DNA of 64,000 bases from an uncultured Bradyrhizobium sp. (GCF_936943645.1 NZ_CAKZJO010000081.1:1-64000); one strand, 5' to 3'. Positions 25,809 through 34,998 are shown, numbered from the stretch's first letter. Notes: generated by a model not told the origin, from the letters alone. Numbers and translations are program-made.

Positions 25809-27262
25809 GCAACCCTCGACGCTAATGCGGCGGCAACCGCCTCGTGATCACTGAAGGGCAAAGTCTCGCCACCGACGATCTGCCCGGTCTCGTGACCCTT
25901 GCCGGCGACGAGCAGCGCGTCGCCCTCCTGCAAGTCCTCGATCGCGGCACGGATGGCCGCGGCACGGTCGCCGATCTCGCGGGCGCCCTTCGCTGTGGCA
26001 AGGATCGCGGCGCGGATCGCTTCCGGCTTCTCGCTGCGCGGATTGTCGTCGGTGATGATGATTCCGTCGGCGTTCTCGGCCGCGATCGCGCCCATGATCG
26101 CACGCTTGCCGGCATCACGGTCGCCGCCGGCGCCGAACACGACGACCAGCCTGCGCCTGGCATAAGGTCGCAGCGCCTGCAGCGCCTTGGCCAGCGCGTC
26201 GGGCTTGTGGGCGTAGTCGACGAAGATCGGCGCGCCGTTGCGCTCACCGACGCGTTCGAGCCGCCCCTTGGCACCTTCGAGATGCTCCAGGCTCGCGAAC
26301 ACATTGGCGGCGTCGCTGCCGGTGCCGATCGCAAGGCCAGCCGACACCAGAGCGTTCTCGATCTGGAATTCGCCGACCAGCGGCAGCCGGATCGCATGGC
26401 GCTTGCCGCGATGCTCGAGCGTCAGCTTTTGCGAGAATCCTTCGACCACGGCTTCGACGAGACGGATACCCTCGCCCGCCCCGTCACCGTTGCGGCCGAC
26501 CGTCATCACGCACAGGCCGCGCGACTTTGCCGCAGCGATCGCCTCCGCCGAGCAATCATGATCGGCCGAGATGACGGCCGCGCCGCCCGGGGCGACGAGT
26601 TCCCGAAACAGGCGCAGCTTTGCCGCAAGATAGTGCGCGACGGTCGGATGGTAATCCATGTGGTCGCGCGACAGATTGGTGAAGCCGCCGGCAGAGACGC
26701 GCACGCCGTCGAGCCGGTATTGATCGAGCCCATGCGAGGACGCCTCGAAGGCGAGATGCGTGACGCCTTCGCGCGCGATTTGGTCGATCTGCCGGTGCAG
26801 CGCGATCGGGTCCGGCGTCGTCAGCGAGCCGTAAACGGTGCGCTTGGGCGAGACCAGGCCGATAGTGCCGATGCTGGCGGAAACATGCCCCAGCCGTTCC
26901 CAGATCTGGCGCGTGAAGGCGGCAACCGAGGTTTTGCCGCTGGTGCCGGTGACGGCCGCGATGGTCGCGGGCTGGGCGGGAAAAAAGGTCGCCGCAGCCA
27001 GCGCCAGCGCGCGGCGCGGATTGGCGACGGCGATGAACGGCACCTTGCTGCCGTCAGGAGCATGGTCGCCGACGACGGCGACCGCACCTGCGGCAATCGC
27101 CGCGTCGATGAAGCGCGCACCATCGGTCTTGCTGCCTGCGAGCGCGAAGAAGAGATCGCCCGGCTTGACCACGCGGCTGTCGAGCGCAAGGCCGGTGACG
27201 TCGAGCGCCGCGGCGGCGGGCTCGATCGCGGCATCATTGCCTAGCAGGGCGGACAGCTTCAT
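25805..27262 (-). CDS. murE: UDP-MurNAc-L-Ala-D-Glu--meso-diaminopimelate ligase MurE
   Basis: 485 residues, start MKLSALLGNDAAIEPAAAAL. The Mur ATP loop GTSGKTS is at 106-112. The specificity motif DDNPR at 405-409 indicates meso-diaminopimelate rather than lysine as substrate. The segment NLSRDHMDYHPTVAHYLAAK contains the usual central-domain motif. It is coupled to murF by ATGA overlap and lies 86 bp after ftsI. Confidence 0.97.
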   Translation of the reverse strand: MKLSALLGNDAAIEPAAAALDVTGLALDSRVVKPGDLFFALAGSKTDGARFIDAAIAAGAVAVVGDHAPDGSKVPFIAVANPRRALALAAATFFPAQPATIAAVTGTSGKTSVAAFTRQIWERLGHVSASIGTIGLVSPKRTVYGSLTTPDPIALHRQIDQIAREGVTHLAFEASSHGLDQYRLDGVRVSAGGFTNLSRDHMDYHPTVAHYLAAKLRLFRELVAPGGAAVISADHDCSAEAIAAAKSRGLCVMTVGRNGDGAGEGIRLVEAVVEGFSQKLTLEHRGKRHAIRLPLVGEFQIENALVSAGLAIGTGSDAANVFASLEHLEGAKGRLERVGERNGAPIFVDYAHKPDALAKALQALRPYARRRLVVVFGAGGDRDAGKRAIMGAIAAENADGIIITDDNPRSEKPEAIRAAILATAKGAREIGDRAAAIRAAIEDLQEGDALLVAGKGHETGQIVGGETLPFSDHEAVAAALASRVA

Positions 27263-27348
27263 GGTCTTCCAGTCGACAATGCCATGCCGGAAAGCCGAAT
27301 CTGGGTGGAAAATCCCGACTCAACCGCGGCGATGGCCACCCCCGTTGA

Positions 27349-29091
27349 TTACTGGGTTGTCCTGGATGCTGCAAGAATAAGGCGGTCCGCAGGCGGCAGG
27401 TCGAACCGTGGCTCGACGCCCAGAAGCGGCGCGATCCGCTCGATCACCTTGCCGCCGGTGGGCACAGCGTTCCAGCCCGAGGTGATGAAACCATGGGTTT
27501 CCGGCAGCGCCTGCGGCTCGTCGAGCATGATGAGGACGTGATACTTCGGGTCGTCGCAGGGCAGGATGGCGGTGAAGGAGTTGAGCACGCGCTTCTTGGC
27601 ATAGCGGCCGTTGATGACCTTCTCGGACGTGCCGGTCTTGCCGCCGACGTAATAGCCCTTGACGTCGGCGGTCTTGGCGGTGCCGATCTCGGCGTTGAGC
27701 CGCATCAGGTATCGCATCTTGTCGCTGGTGTCGGTCTTGACCACGCGCTTGGCCAGCGCTGCGGCTTCCTCCGGGCTGCGCTTCATGAAGGTCGGCGGAA
27801 TCAAATAGCCGCCGTTCACCAGTGCGTTGATGCCCATCACGGCTTGCAGCGGCGCCACGGACAGACCTTGGCCGAAGGCCGCGGTGACCGTGTTAAGCTC
27901 GCTCCAGCGCCGCGGAATCAGCGGTGCCGCACTCTCCGGCAGTTCGGTGCGCAGCCGCGTCAGTTGGCCCATCTTGGCGAGGAACGCCTTATGTGCCTCC
28001 ACGCCCTGGCCGAGCGCGATCCGCGCCGCGCCGATGTTGGACGAGTAGGTGAAGACTTCCTTGGTGTTGATGAAGCGCCCGAGCGGATGACTGTCGTGGA
28101 TGGTGAATTTGCCGTAGTGCAGGTTTCCGCGCGCGTCCCACATCGAGTTCAAATTGATCTTGCCGGAATCCAGCGCCATCGCCAGCGTGAACGCCTTGAA
28201 GGTCGAACCCATCTCGTAGACGCCGGTAGTCAGGCGATTGATGCGGTCGGGGTCGTGCGCTTCCTTCGGGTTGTTGGGATCAAAGTCCGGAAGCGAGACC
28301 ATCGCGACGATTTCGCCGGTCTTGACGTTGGACACGATGCCCGACGCGGCCTTCGCGTGGAACTTGTCCTTGGCCTTCAGCAATTCGTCGCGTAGCGCAT
28401 GCTCGACGCGCAGATCGACCGAGAGCTCGATCGGCTTTTGCAGGCGATCAGTCGCGAAGCCGGCGCGATGGAGATCGGCGAGACCTTGATTGTCGAGCCA
28501 TTTCTCGATGCCGGCGATGCCCTGGTTGTCGATATTGACGAGACCGATGAGGTGGGCGACCTCGTTGCCCGTCGGATAGACGCGCTTGTTCTCCCGCAGG
28601 AAGCCGATGCCGGGAATGCCGAGCTTGTGGATGGCCTGCTGCTGCTGCGCCGTGACCTCGCGCTTGAGCCAGACAAAGCCCTTGCGCGTCCTCAGGCGCT
28701 CGCGCACCTCGGCCTCGTCGAGGTCGGGCACGGTCGCGGTGAGAAGCTCGATCGCCTCGTCCTTGTCGATGATGCGGCGCGGCTCGCCGAACAGGCTCGC
28801 CGCCTTGACGTCGGTCGCGAGGATCGCGCCGTTGCGGTCGACGATATCAGGGCGCGCGGTCGCCACCACTTCCTGCGCCGCGGCACGGCGGGCGCCATGG
28901 GCGTCAGCGCCGATCGCGAACATCACGAGCCGGCCGCCGATCAGGGCGTAGACCGAGGCGAAGGCGAGCATGGCGAGGCCAACGCGCGCGCGCGCCTTCG
29001 CGGCGCGGTCGACATTGCGCCCGTAGAGCAGGCTGCGGATCAGACGCTGCCGCCAGGGTTCTATGGGTTTGGCCGGAGTCGCAGCGCTCAT
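27349..29091 (-). CDS. ftsI: Septal peptidoglycan transpeptidase FtsI (PBP3)
   Basis: Class B penicillin-binding protein, 580 residues. One N-terminal membrane segment (ARVGLAMLAFASVYALIGGR) is followed by the pedestal domain (RPDIVDRNGAILATDV). Transpeptidase motifs are STFK at 296-299, SSN at 350-352 and KTGT at 485-488. Its ATG overlaps the ftsL stop (29088-29091), so the two divisome partners are translationally coupled. Confidence 0.97.
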   Translation of the reverse strand: MSAATPAKPIEPWRQRLIRSLLYGRNVDRAAKARARVGLAMLAFASVYALIGGRLVMFAIGADAHGARRAAAQEVVATARPDIVDRNGAILATDVKAASLFGEPRRIIDKDEAIELLTATVPDLDEAEVRERLRTRKGFVWLKREVTAQQQQAIHKLGIPGIGFLRENKRVYPTGNEVAHLIGLVNIDNQGIAGIEKWLDNQGLADLHRAGFATDRLQKPIELSVDLRVEHALRDELLKAKDKFHAKAASGIVSNVKTGEIVAMVSLPDFDPNNPKEAHDPDRINRLTTGVYEMGSTFKAFTLAMALDSGKINLNSMWDARGNLHYGKFTIHDSHPLGRFINTKEVFTYSSNIGAARIALGQGVEAHKAFLAKMGQLTRLRTELPESAAPLIPRRWSELNTVTAAFGQGLSVAPLQAVMGINALVNGGYLIPPTFMKRSPEEAAALAKRVVKTDTSDKMRYLMRLNAEIGTAKTADVKGYYVGGKTGTSEKVINGRYAKKRVLNSFTAILPCDDPKYHVLIMLDEPQALPETHGFITSGWNAVPTGGKVIERIAPLLGVEPRFDLPPADRLILAASRTTQ

Positions 29092-29480
29092 TGATTGTCC
29101 TCGGGCTGAGGCACGGAGCCCGTCACTGTGTCAGGATCGCTTGCGGCTTCGATGGTGTTGAGCATGGCCCCGATCGGGTCGGGCTCGCCCGGCCTGAACA
29201 TCCTCGGCGGGCGCTCCGGCAGGTTCTTCAGCGAATCATATTGCGTGCCGTTGACCGGCTTGAGCTGCAGATGCCGGTCGGACAGGCCTTGCAGGCGCAG
29301 CGGCGCATCGAGCTTGGCCCATTCGGAACGCAGCGAGGCGATGGCGTCGCGCTGCTCGCGGATCTCCGCATGCAGCCGCAGCACCTTCTCGGTGCGCGCC
29401 GTGGAATCCATCTTGATCCGGTAGACATAGGCCGCAGCGAAGATCAGCGCGCCGATGACGAGGAGGTGGATGATGCGCAT
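29088..29480 (-). CDS. ftsL: Cell division protein FtsL
   Basis: Small bitopic divisome protein, 130 residues. The N-terminal membrane segment is IIHLLVIGALIFAAAYVYRI, followed by a short helical, coiled-coil-prone stretch (TEKVLRLHAEIREQRDAIAS) with the typical RSEWAKLDAPLRLQGLSD motif. The C-terminal tail is rich in Pro and Asp. It is placed between rsmH (3 bp upstream) and ftsI (overlap). Sequence conservation is low in this family, so position is part of the evidence. Confidence 0.93.
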   Translation of the reverse strand: MRIIHLLVIGALIFAAAYVYRIKMDSTARTEKVLRLHAEIREQRDAIASLRSEWAKLDAPLRLQGLSDRHLQLKPVNGTQYDSLKNLPERPPRMFRPGEPDPIGAMLNTIEAASDPDTVTGSVPQPEDNQ

Positions 29481-29483
29481 GTG

Positions 29484-30473
29484 CTAGCCGCCCCTCATCA
29501 CGTCGGAGAGTTTTGGCCAGGACGATGCCTCATCGTCCTCATGCGCAGGCGCAGAGGTCCGCTCGGCCGCGCGCAGTTTTGCGGAACGCGCGCGCGGATT
29601 ATGCGCGACTTCCTCGTCGCCGGCGACGACAGGCCGCCGCGTCAGCAACTCGAAGCTCGGCGGGGTCTGCGCCACCTCCGGCAGGTGCCGCGAGCCGCCG
29701 CCGGTCTTCGAACGCGCGGCCAGGAAATTCTTGACGATGCGGTCTTCCAGCGAATGGAACGAGACCACCACGAGGCGACCGCCGGGCTTGAGGATACGCT
29801 CGGCCGCGGCCAGCGCCGTCCGCAGTTCCTCGAGCTCTTCGTTGACGAAGATGCGCAGGGCCTGGAAGGTCCGCGTCGCGGGATGGATGTCGCCGGGCTT
29901 GGAGCGCACGATCCTGCCGATGAGGTCGGCGAGCGCGCGCGTGGTCGTGAACGGCGTTTCCTGCCGGTCGGCCACAATGGCACGCGCGATGCGGCGCGAC
30001 TGCCGCTCTTCACCGAACTGATAGATGATGTCGGCAAGATCGCCTTCGGCGGCACGCGCGACCACGTCGGCCGCGGTCGGGCCCGACTGTCCCATCCGCA
30101 TGTCGAGCGGACCGTCGAGGCGGAACGAGAAGCCGCGCCCGGCCTGGTCGAGCTGCATCGAGGACACGCCGACGTCCATCACGACGCCGTCCACCGCGTC
30201 CACGCCTTGCGCCGCGCAGACCTCGGCGAGATCAGAGAAGCGATCCTCGACCAGCGTCAGCCGGCCCGCGGAACGTGCGACGAGATCGGCCCCGCCCGCG
30301 ATCGCGGTGCGGTCGCGGTCGATCGCGATCAGGCGGGTTCCGGGTACGTCGAGGATGGCGCGGCTATAACCACCGGCGCCGAACGTGGCGTCGACATAGA
30401 TCCCGTCGGCACGCGGCGCGAGATGATCGATGGCCTCGCGGCCGAGCACAGGAATATGAGGCGTGGAGCTCAT
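29484..30473 (-). CDS. rsmH: 16S rRNA (cytosine1402-N4)-methyltransferase RsmH
   Basis: SAM-dependent methyltransferase, formerly MraW, 329 residues. The start ATG 30473 gives MSSTPHIPVLGREAIDHLAP. The SAM motif is VDATFGAGGYSRAIL, followed by GVVMDVGVSSMQLDQAGRGF and HPATRTFQALRIFVNEELEE, both family signatures, and VVVSFHSLEDRIVKNF. The frame remains open for 77 codons upstream but has no family similarity there. First recognisable gene of the dcw run; mraZ, commonly next upstream, is not seen. Confidence 0.97.
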   Translation of the reverse strand: MSSTPHIPVLGREAIDHLAPRADGIYVDATFGAGGYSRAILDVPGTRLIAIDRDRTAIAGGADLVARSAGRLTLVEDRFSDLAEVCAAQGVDAVDGVVMDVGVSSMQLDQAGRGFSFRLDGPLDMRMGQSGPTAADVVARAAEGDLADIIYQFGEERQSRRIARAIVADRQETPFTTTRALADLIGRIVRSKPGDIHPATRTFQALRIFVNEELEELRTALAAAERILKPGGRLVVVSFHSLEDRIVKNFLAARSKTGGGSRHLPEVAQTPPSFELLTRRPVVAGDEEVAHNPRARSAKLRAAERTSAPAHEDDEASSWPKLSDVMRGG

Positions 30474-30903
30474 GCGCCACACCTGCCGAACGACCAGGCC
30501 AGATCGGGGGCGTGCCAGCCCATAACGCCTCGAATCATTCCGCGTCGCGGCGGTTCCACGACAAAGCCCCGGTCCAGCATGGTTACCAAGCCCGGTCGCC
30601 CCGGGCCGCAAACCGAGTGTTCCCAGCGGAATTTGTCGGGCAGCCATGGGATTTCGAGCCAAAATTACGCTTTGGCCGCCTCCGGACGCGGGTCGGCTCT
30701 TCATCCCTCAGTAACGGCCCTTAGCGTTAAGAAAGCGTTGATCGGCTCGTTACAAGTCGCAAAGGTGAAGCGGCGGTGATGCTTCATCCACACACATCGG
30801 CGAAAATGCATCCGTTAACCGCGCCGCGCGATTGCGCGCGGTGGAGGGTAAAGGAATAGTAAAGAGAAGGGCTTGGCCCATTCGCGTCCGACTTGAGTTG
30901 TCT
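30474..30903. promoter_or_regulatory. Divergent control region between rsmH and the amidase, probable dcw promoter
   Basis: 430 bp without a supported gene. Around 30725-30870 it is AT-richer and contains TTAAGAAAGCGTTGA (7 of 8 positions of a CtrA-like TTAA-N7-TTAA) and CCGTTAACCG. I see no cluster of TGGGN boxes of the kind MraZ binds. It must hold the promoters for the minus-strand dcw operon and the plus-strand amidase. Confidence 0.45.
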
Positions 30904-31770
30904 ATGCCGCCGTCCGGTTCGTCCACCCCATCTGGATCTGATTCGAAGCGTCAACGTGTTCTCCCGGTTCCCAAGGCCGCGGCGAACATGCGGACGTTCG
31001 AGCCGGATTCCTCGATCGTCTCCGACATCATCCCCTCCCCGAACTATGGCGAGCGCAACAAGGGCCGGCAGCCCGACATGATCGTGCTGCACTACACCGG
31101 CATGCCCGACGTCGAGGGCGCGCTGGCGCGGCTCTGCACGGCCGGCACCGAAGTCTCGGCGCATTACGTCGTGCTGGAGGACGGCCGCATCGTGCAATGC
31201 GTGTCCGAGGCCAAGCGCGCCTGGCATGCCGGCGTCTCCTCGTGGGCCGGCGAAGACGACATCAACTCCTGCTCGATCGGCATCGAGATCATCAATCGCG
31301 GCCATGACTGGGGCTACCCGGACTATCCGCTGCGCCAGATCGCCGCCGTGATCGCGCTGTGTCGCGGCATCATGCTCCGCCGCAAGGTGCCGACGCATCG
31401 GGTGCTCGGTCATTCCGACGTCGCGCCCGCGCGCAAGAAGGATCCCGGCGAGAAATTTCCGTGGCACTCGCTGGCCAATTCCGGGGTCGGTCACTGGGTG
31501 ACGCCTGCGCCGGTCGTGCGCGGCGAGAGCCTCATGCTCGGCACCATCAGCGATGAGGTGCTGAGCATGCAGCAGGCGCTCGCCAAGTACGGCTACGGCG
31601 TGCCGCTATCAGGCAAATACGATGCCGCCACGATGGAAGTCGTCACCGCATTCCAGCGGCATTTCCGTCCCGCGCGGCTCGACGGTGTCGCCGACCACTC
31701 GACGCTGTCGACATTGCAGGCGCTGTTGGCGAGCCTGCCGGCCGAGGGCACGCCGGTCGCGTCGAAGTGA
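30904..31770 (+). CDS. N-acetylmuramoyl-L-alanine amidase with peptidoglycan-binding domain (AmiD-like)
   Basis: Amidase_2 family zinc enzyme cleaving the MurNAc-L-Ala bond. From ATG 30904 it has 288 residues; ATG 30988 (MRTFEPDSSIVSDIIPSPNY) is an equally plausible start. Zinc and catalytic motifs are MIVLHYTGMPDVEGA, IGIEIINRGHDWG and HRVLGHSDVAPARKKDPG. A C-terminal PG_binding_1 domain follows (LSMQQALAKYGYGVPLSGKY ... FQRHFRP). No clear signal peptide. It is divergent from the dcw cluster, consistent with wall recycling or remodelling. Confidence 0.9.
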   Translation: MPPSGSSTPSGSDSKRQRVLPVPKAAANMRTFEPDSSIVSDIIPSPNYGERNKGRQPDMIVLHYTGMPDVEGALARLCTAGTEVSAHYVVLEDGRIVQCVSEAKRAWHAGVSSWAGEDDINSCSIGIEIINRGHDWGYPDYPLRQIAAVIALCRGIMLRRKVPTHRVLGHSDVAPARKKDPGEKFPWHSLANSGVGHWVTPAPVVRGESLMLGTISDEVLSMQQALAKYGYGVPLSGKYDAATMEVVTAFQRHFRPARLDGVADHSTLSTLQALLASLPAEGTPVASK

Positions 31771-31789
31771 GGGTAAGGCTTACACCACT

Positions 31790-31934
31790 CTCGTGTCCCG
31801 GACGCGCGAAGCGCGAGCCGGGACCCAGTCGGCAACACGAGCCTCTGCGGTGAGATGGGCCCCGGCTCTGCAGCGCACCGCACCGGACGATGCTTCGCAT
31901 CGCCGGGGGCGCTGCGCTGCGTCCGGGGCACGAG
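31790..31934. repeat. Palindromic intergenic repeat, family A copy 3
   Basis: Between the convergent stops of the amidase and the sigma factor. It begins CTCGTGTCCCGGACGCGCGA and ends CTGCGTCCGGGGCACGAG in inverted orientation, with the shared inner segment CCCGGCTCTGCAGCGCACCG. It may also act as a bidirectional terminator here. Confidence 0.85.
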
Positions 31935-31938
31935 CGCC

Positions 31939-33171
31939 CTACCCCATCTCCCTCACCCGCCGCGCATACAGCCGCCGCAACGGCTCGAGCTGCGTCGCCG
32001 CAGTCGCTGTCTGATACGCCTCGCGCGCCTCTTCTTTCCGGCCGAGCCGCCGCAACAGATCCGCGCGCACCGCGGGCAACAGCTCGTAGCCACGGAGCCC
32101 GCCTCGCGCGACGATCGCATCGACGAGATCGAGCGCGCGTGCCGGCCCATCGACCATCGACAGCGCGGCAGCGTGGTTGAGCTCGATCACCGGAGAGGGA
32201 CCGATACGCAGCAATACTTCGTAGAGCCCGGCGATCTGCGGCCAGTCGGTCTCAGCAAAGCTCGGCGCGCGGGCATGCAACGCGGCGATCGCGGCCTGCA
32301 CGACGTAAGCCTGCGGCCGGCCGGGAATGCGCAGCGCATCGTCGATCAGGCGCAAGCCCTCCTCGATCTGCACGCGATGCCACAGCTTGCGGTCCTGCTC
32401 TTCGAGCAGCACGATATCGCCGGCCGCAGTCTCGCGTCCGGCGCGGCGCGCATCGTGCAGCAGCATCAGGGCGAGCAAGCCCTTGATGCCGCCGCGATCC
32501 GGCATCAGCCGGTCGAGCAGGCGGGCGAGCCGGATCGCCTCGATCGCGAGATCCGGGCGCATCAGATCCGCGCCCGACGTCGCGACATAGCCCTCCGTGA
32601 AGACAAGATAGATCACCGCGAGCACGCCGTCGAGCCGCGCCGCGAGCGCCTCGCGCTCGGGCACCTCGTAGGGGATGCCGGCGAGCCTGATCTTCTGCTT
32701 GGCGCGGACGAGGCGCTGCGCCATCGCCTCCTCGCCAACGAGAAAGGCGCGCGCGACCTGCGCGGTGGAAAGGCCGCAGACGGTGCGCAGCGTCAGCGCG
32801 ACCTGAACCTCGGGCGCGAACGCGGGATGGCAGCAGGTGAAGATCAGCCGCAGCATGTCGTCGTCGAGCATCAGGGGCGGCTCGTCGGCCGTTTGCGCGT
32901 TCAGCTCGAGCTCGTGCACAAGCGCCTGCTGCTTGCCGCGGAACACGGCCTGGCGGCGGATGCGATCGATCACCTTGTGCCTGGCGACATTGACCAGCCA
33001 CGCGCGCGGATTGTCCGGCACTCCGCCCACTGTCCAGCGATCGAGTGCGACGGCGAACGCATCCTGGAGCGCGTCCTCGGCCAGATCGAAATCCCCGACG
33101 AGGCGGATCAGCGTGGCCAGCGCCCGCCCCGCCTCGTCGCGGAAGATCTTGTCGATCTCGGAAGGGGTCAT
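31939..33171 (-). CDS. ECF42-type RNA polymerase sigma factor
   Basis: 410 residues from ATG 33171 (MTPSEIDKIFRDEAGRALAT). Sigma region 2 is LIRLVGDFDLAEDALQDAFA followed by NPRAWLVNVARHKVIDRIRR. Region 4 reads LTLRTVCGLSTAQVARAFLV. The extra roughly 200-residue C-terminal part has TPR-like helices (ALLALMLLHDARRAGR; ELNHAAALSMVDGPARALDL), the hallmark of the ECF42 group, which lacks a classical anti-sigma factor. A DGPF/YCII protein gene ends 13 bp upstream, the standard ECF42 partner. Confidence 0.93.
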   Translation of the reverse strand: MTPSEIDKIFRDEAGRALATLIRLVGDFDLAEDALQDAFAVALDRWTVGGVPDNPRAWLVNVARHKVIDRIRRQAVFRGKQQALVHELELNAQTADEPPLMLDDDMLRLIFTCCHPAFAPEVQVALTLRTVCGLSTAQVARAFLVGEEAMAQRLVRAKQKIRLAGIPYEVPEREALAARLDGVLAVIYLVFTEGYVATSGADLMRPDLAIEAIRLARLLDRLMPDRGGIKGLLALMLLHDARRAGRETAAGDIVLLEEQDRKLWHRVQIEEGLRLIDDALRIPGRPQAYVVQAAIAALHARAPSFAETDWPQIAGLYEVLLRIGPSPVIELNHAAALSMVDGPARALDLVDAIVARGGLRGYELLPAVRADLLRRLGRKEEAREAYQTATAATQLEPLRRLYARRVREMG

Positions 33172-33184
33172 TCCCCGACGACGC

Positions 33185-33538
33185 TCACTTGTCGTAGAGC
33201 CAGATCGGCCGCACCTCGATCGACCCGACGCGTGCGCTCGGAATCCGCGCGGCGATCTCGATCGCGGCATCAAGGTCCTTGGCCTCGATCAGATAATAGC
33301 CGCCGAGCTGCTCGCGGGTTTCCGCGAATGGACCGTCCGTCGTCAGCGTCTTGCCGTCGCGGACGCGCACCGTGGTCGCGGTCGTGGTCGGCCGCAGCCG
33401 ATCGCCGGCCTTGAAATTGCCGTTCCGGATGATGGATTGCGTGAAGGCCTCGTACTCCGCCGACATCTTCTGGCTGGTTCCCGTGTCGATCTTCGCGTAC
33501 TCGGCCTCGTTCTGGTAGATCATCAGCAGATATTGCAT
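33185..33538 (-). CDS. YCII/DGPF-domain protein, partner of the ECF42 sigma factor
   Basis: 117 residues from ATG 33538 (MQYLLMIYQNEAEYAKIDTG). It contains the name-giving motif in TLTTDGPFAETREQLGGYYL, and the C-terminal AARIPSARVGSIEVRPIW matches YCII-related proteins. Genes of this type are found next to ECF42 sigma factors, where they are thought to be regulon members or modulators. It is transcribed with the sigma gene (13-bp gap). Confidence 0.92.
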   Translation of the reverse strand: MQYLLMIYQNEAEYAKIDTGTSQKMSAEYEAFTQSIIRNGNFKAGDRLRPTTTATTVRVRDGKTLTTDGPFAETREQLGGYYLIEAKDLDAAIEIAARIPSARVGSIEVRPIWLYDK

Positions 33539-33688
33539 CGCTTCACTCCTGTTGTTCGGCTGTGTCGCCGACATCCAGTCGAACGGGGCACGCAGCAAAC
33601 GACATCTTCAGGATAAAATATTTCGGACCGCGTGTGCGCGGCGATCTCGGCTTGACGGAACCGTCACAAATGCTCCATGCGTAACCAG

Positions 33689-34111
33689 TCAGTCGGCCGG
33701 ACGGCCGCTCCGGCAAGTGCCGAAAGGCCGCCGGGGAGGAAAGTCCGGGCTCCCTTGACATACGGTGCCGGATAACGTCCGGCGGGGGCGACCCCAGGGA
33801 AAGTGCCACAGAGAACGAACCGCCCTGCTTCGCCTTCTGGCTTCGCAGGGTAAGGGTGAAAAGGTGCGGTAAGAGCGCACCGCGGATCCGGCAACGGAGC
33901 CGGCATGGTAAACCCCACCGGGAGCAAAACCGAATAGGGACGGCGTAGCGGGCTGTTCGCGCAAGCGATAACGCCGCGGGGCGATGTCAGGCCCGCCGTC
34001 CGGGTAGGTTGCTCGAGGCCGTGTGCAAACACGGTCCCAGAGGAATGGCCGTCACGTATCATTCGCGCAAGCGGGTGGTGCCCTACAGAACCCGGCTTAC
34101 AGGCCGGCTGA
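33689..34111 (+). ncRNA. rnpB: RNase P RNA (class A)
   Basis: Catalytic RNA of RNase P, which matures tRNA 5' ends. The 5' and 3' ends pair as helix P1: TCAGTCGGCC at 33689-33698 with GGCCGGCTGA at 34102-34111. Conserved core blocks are visible: GAGGAAAGTCCGGGCTCC near 33735, CAGGGAAAGTGCCACAGAGA near 33795, GGTAAACCCCACCGGGAGCA near 33907, CAGAGGAATGGCCGTC near 34038, and ACAGAACCCGGCTTACAGG near the 3' end. Length about 423 nt. Ends could shift by a few bases. Confidence 0.95.
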
Positions 34112-34122
34112 TATCTTGCGAC

Positions 34123-34157
34123 GAGGGGCTTGGCGCAAACGCGCCAGGCCCCTCACC
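34123..34157 (+). terminator. Hairpin terminator after rnpB
   Basis: Arms GAGGGGCTTGGCGC (34123-34136) and GCGCCAGGCCCCTC (34141-34154) form a 14-bp stem with one G-U pair and an AAAC loop, 12 nt after the RNase P RNA. The T-tract is weak (ACCATTTC). Confidence 0.8.
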
Positions 34158-34168
34158 ATTTCAACTCT

Positions 34169-34270
34169 GTCATTCCGGGGCGTGCGCAGCACGAACCCGG
34201 AATCCATTCATCCACCGTCACTAGCGCCCGATGGATTCCGGGTTCTCGCTTCGCGAGCCCCGGAATGACG
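34169..34270. repeat. Palindromic intergenic repeat, family B copy 2
   Basis: It starts TGTCATTCCGGGGCGTGCGC and ends GCGAGCCCCGGAATGACG, inverted. The inner arms are CCCGGAATCCAT and ATGGATTCCGGG. Same architecture as the copy at 11212. It lies between the rnpB terminator and the convergent hydrolase stop at 34273. Confidence 0.85.
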
Positions 34271-34272
34271 AA

Positions 34273-34998
34273 CTAGGCGACGATCTCGTTCAGCACCGCC
34301 ATCAGCGCCGCCGGCGCGGTGACGTTCGGCGCGTGGCTGGCGTCGAGCTCGAAATAGCGCCAGCCCTCCTCGCTCTTCGTCCGCGCGGCGAACTGCCCGA
34401 ACACGTCGCCCGGAGGAATGCGCGTGCAATAGATATAGCTGCGCGGCATCGCCGGCTCGCCGTTTGCAAGCTTCAGCCTCGTCTCGAAGCATTTGACCGG
34501 CATGTTGACGCGCCGCGCATAGAGCCAGTCGAGATCGGCCTGCGGCGTATCCGGGGGCGGCGGGTTCGGCGGGATGCGATAGCCGTCACCGGAGGCCGCG
34601 GCCTTGCGCATCGGTTCGCGGCCCGCTTCGTTGAGGTCGAACAGCGACTGACCGTCACGCGGCACGAAGGCATCGAGGTAGATCAGCTGCGTCACCCGCT
34701 CGCGTGCACGGTCAGCAACACCGGTCGCGACCATGCCGCCATAGCTGTGGCCGAGCAGCACGATGTCGCTGAGGTCCTCGAACCTGATGACGTTGAGGAT
34801 GTCCTGGATGTGCGTCTCGAGATCGACCGCGGGACTGGCGAGATGGGCGCGCTCGCCAAGCCCGGTGTAGGTCGGCGTGATCAGACGATGGCCGGCTTCG
34901 GCCATCAGCGGATGCATCTTCTTCCACGCCCATCCGCCGGACCATGCGCCGTGACAGAGTAGAAAAGTCTTCGCGCGTGCGGTCATCGGCGTTTCCAT
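34273..34998 (-). CDS. Alpha/beta hydrolase (esterase/salicylate-esterase-like)
   Basis: 241 residues, start METPMTARAKTFLLCHGAWS. The oxyanion region is LLCHGAWSGGWAWKKM, and the nucleophile elbow is VLLGHSYGGMVATGVA (Ser in GHSYGG). The final catalytic His is likely in FELDASHAPNVTAP. The set resembles the hydroxynitrile-lyase / methyl-salicylate esterase-like hydrolases of bacteria. Substrate unknown. Stands alone, convergent with rnpB. Confidence 0.88.
   Translation of the reverse strand: METPMTARAKTFLLCHGAWSGGWAWKKMHPLMAEAGHRLITPTYTGLGERAHLASPAVDLETHIQDILNVIRFEDLSDIVLLGHSYGGMVATGVADRARERVTQLIYLDAFVPRDGQSLFDLNEAGREPMRKAAASGDGYRIPPNPPPPDTPQADLDWLYARRVNMPVKCFETRLKLANGEPAMPRSYIYCTRIPPGDVFGQFAARTKSEEGWRYFELDASHAPNVTAPAALMAVLNEIVA

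Noticed and set aside
33664..34062. Minus-strand open frames across 33.66-34.06 kb
   Set aside because: They lie antisense to the conserved RNase P RNA, whose helices explain the conservation.
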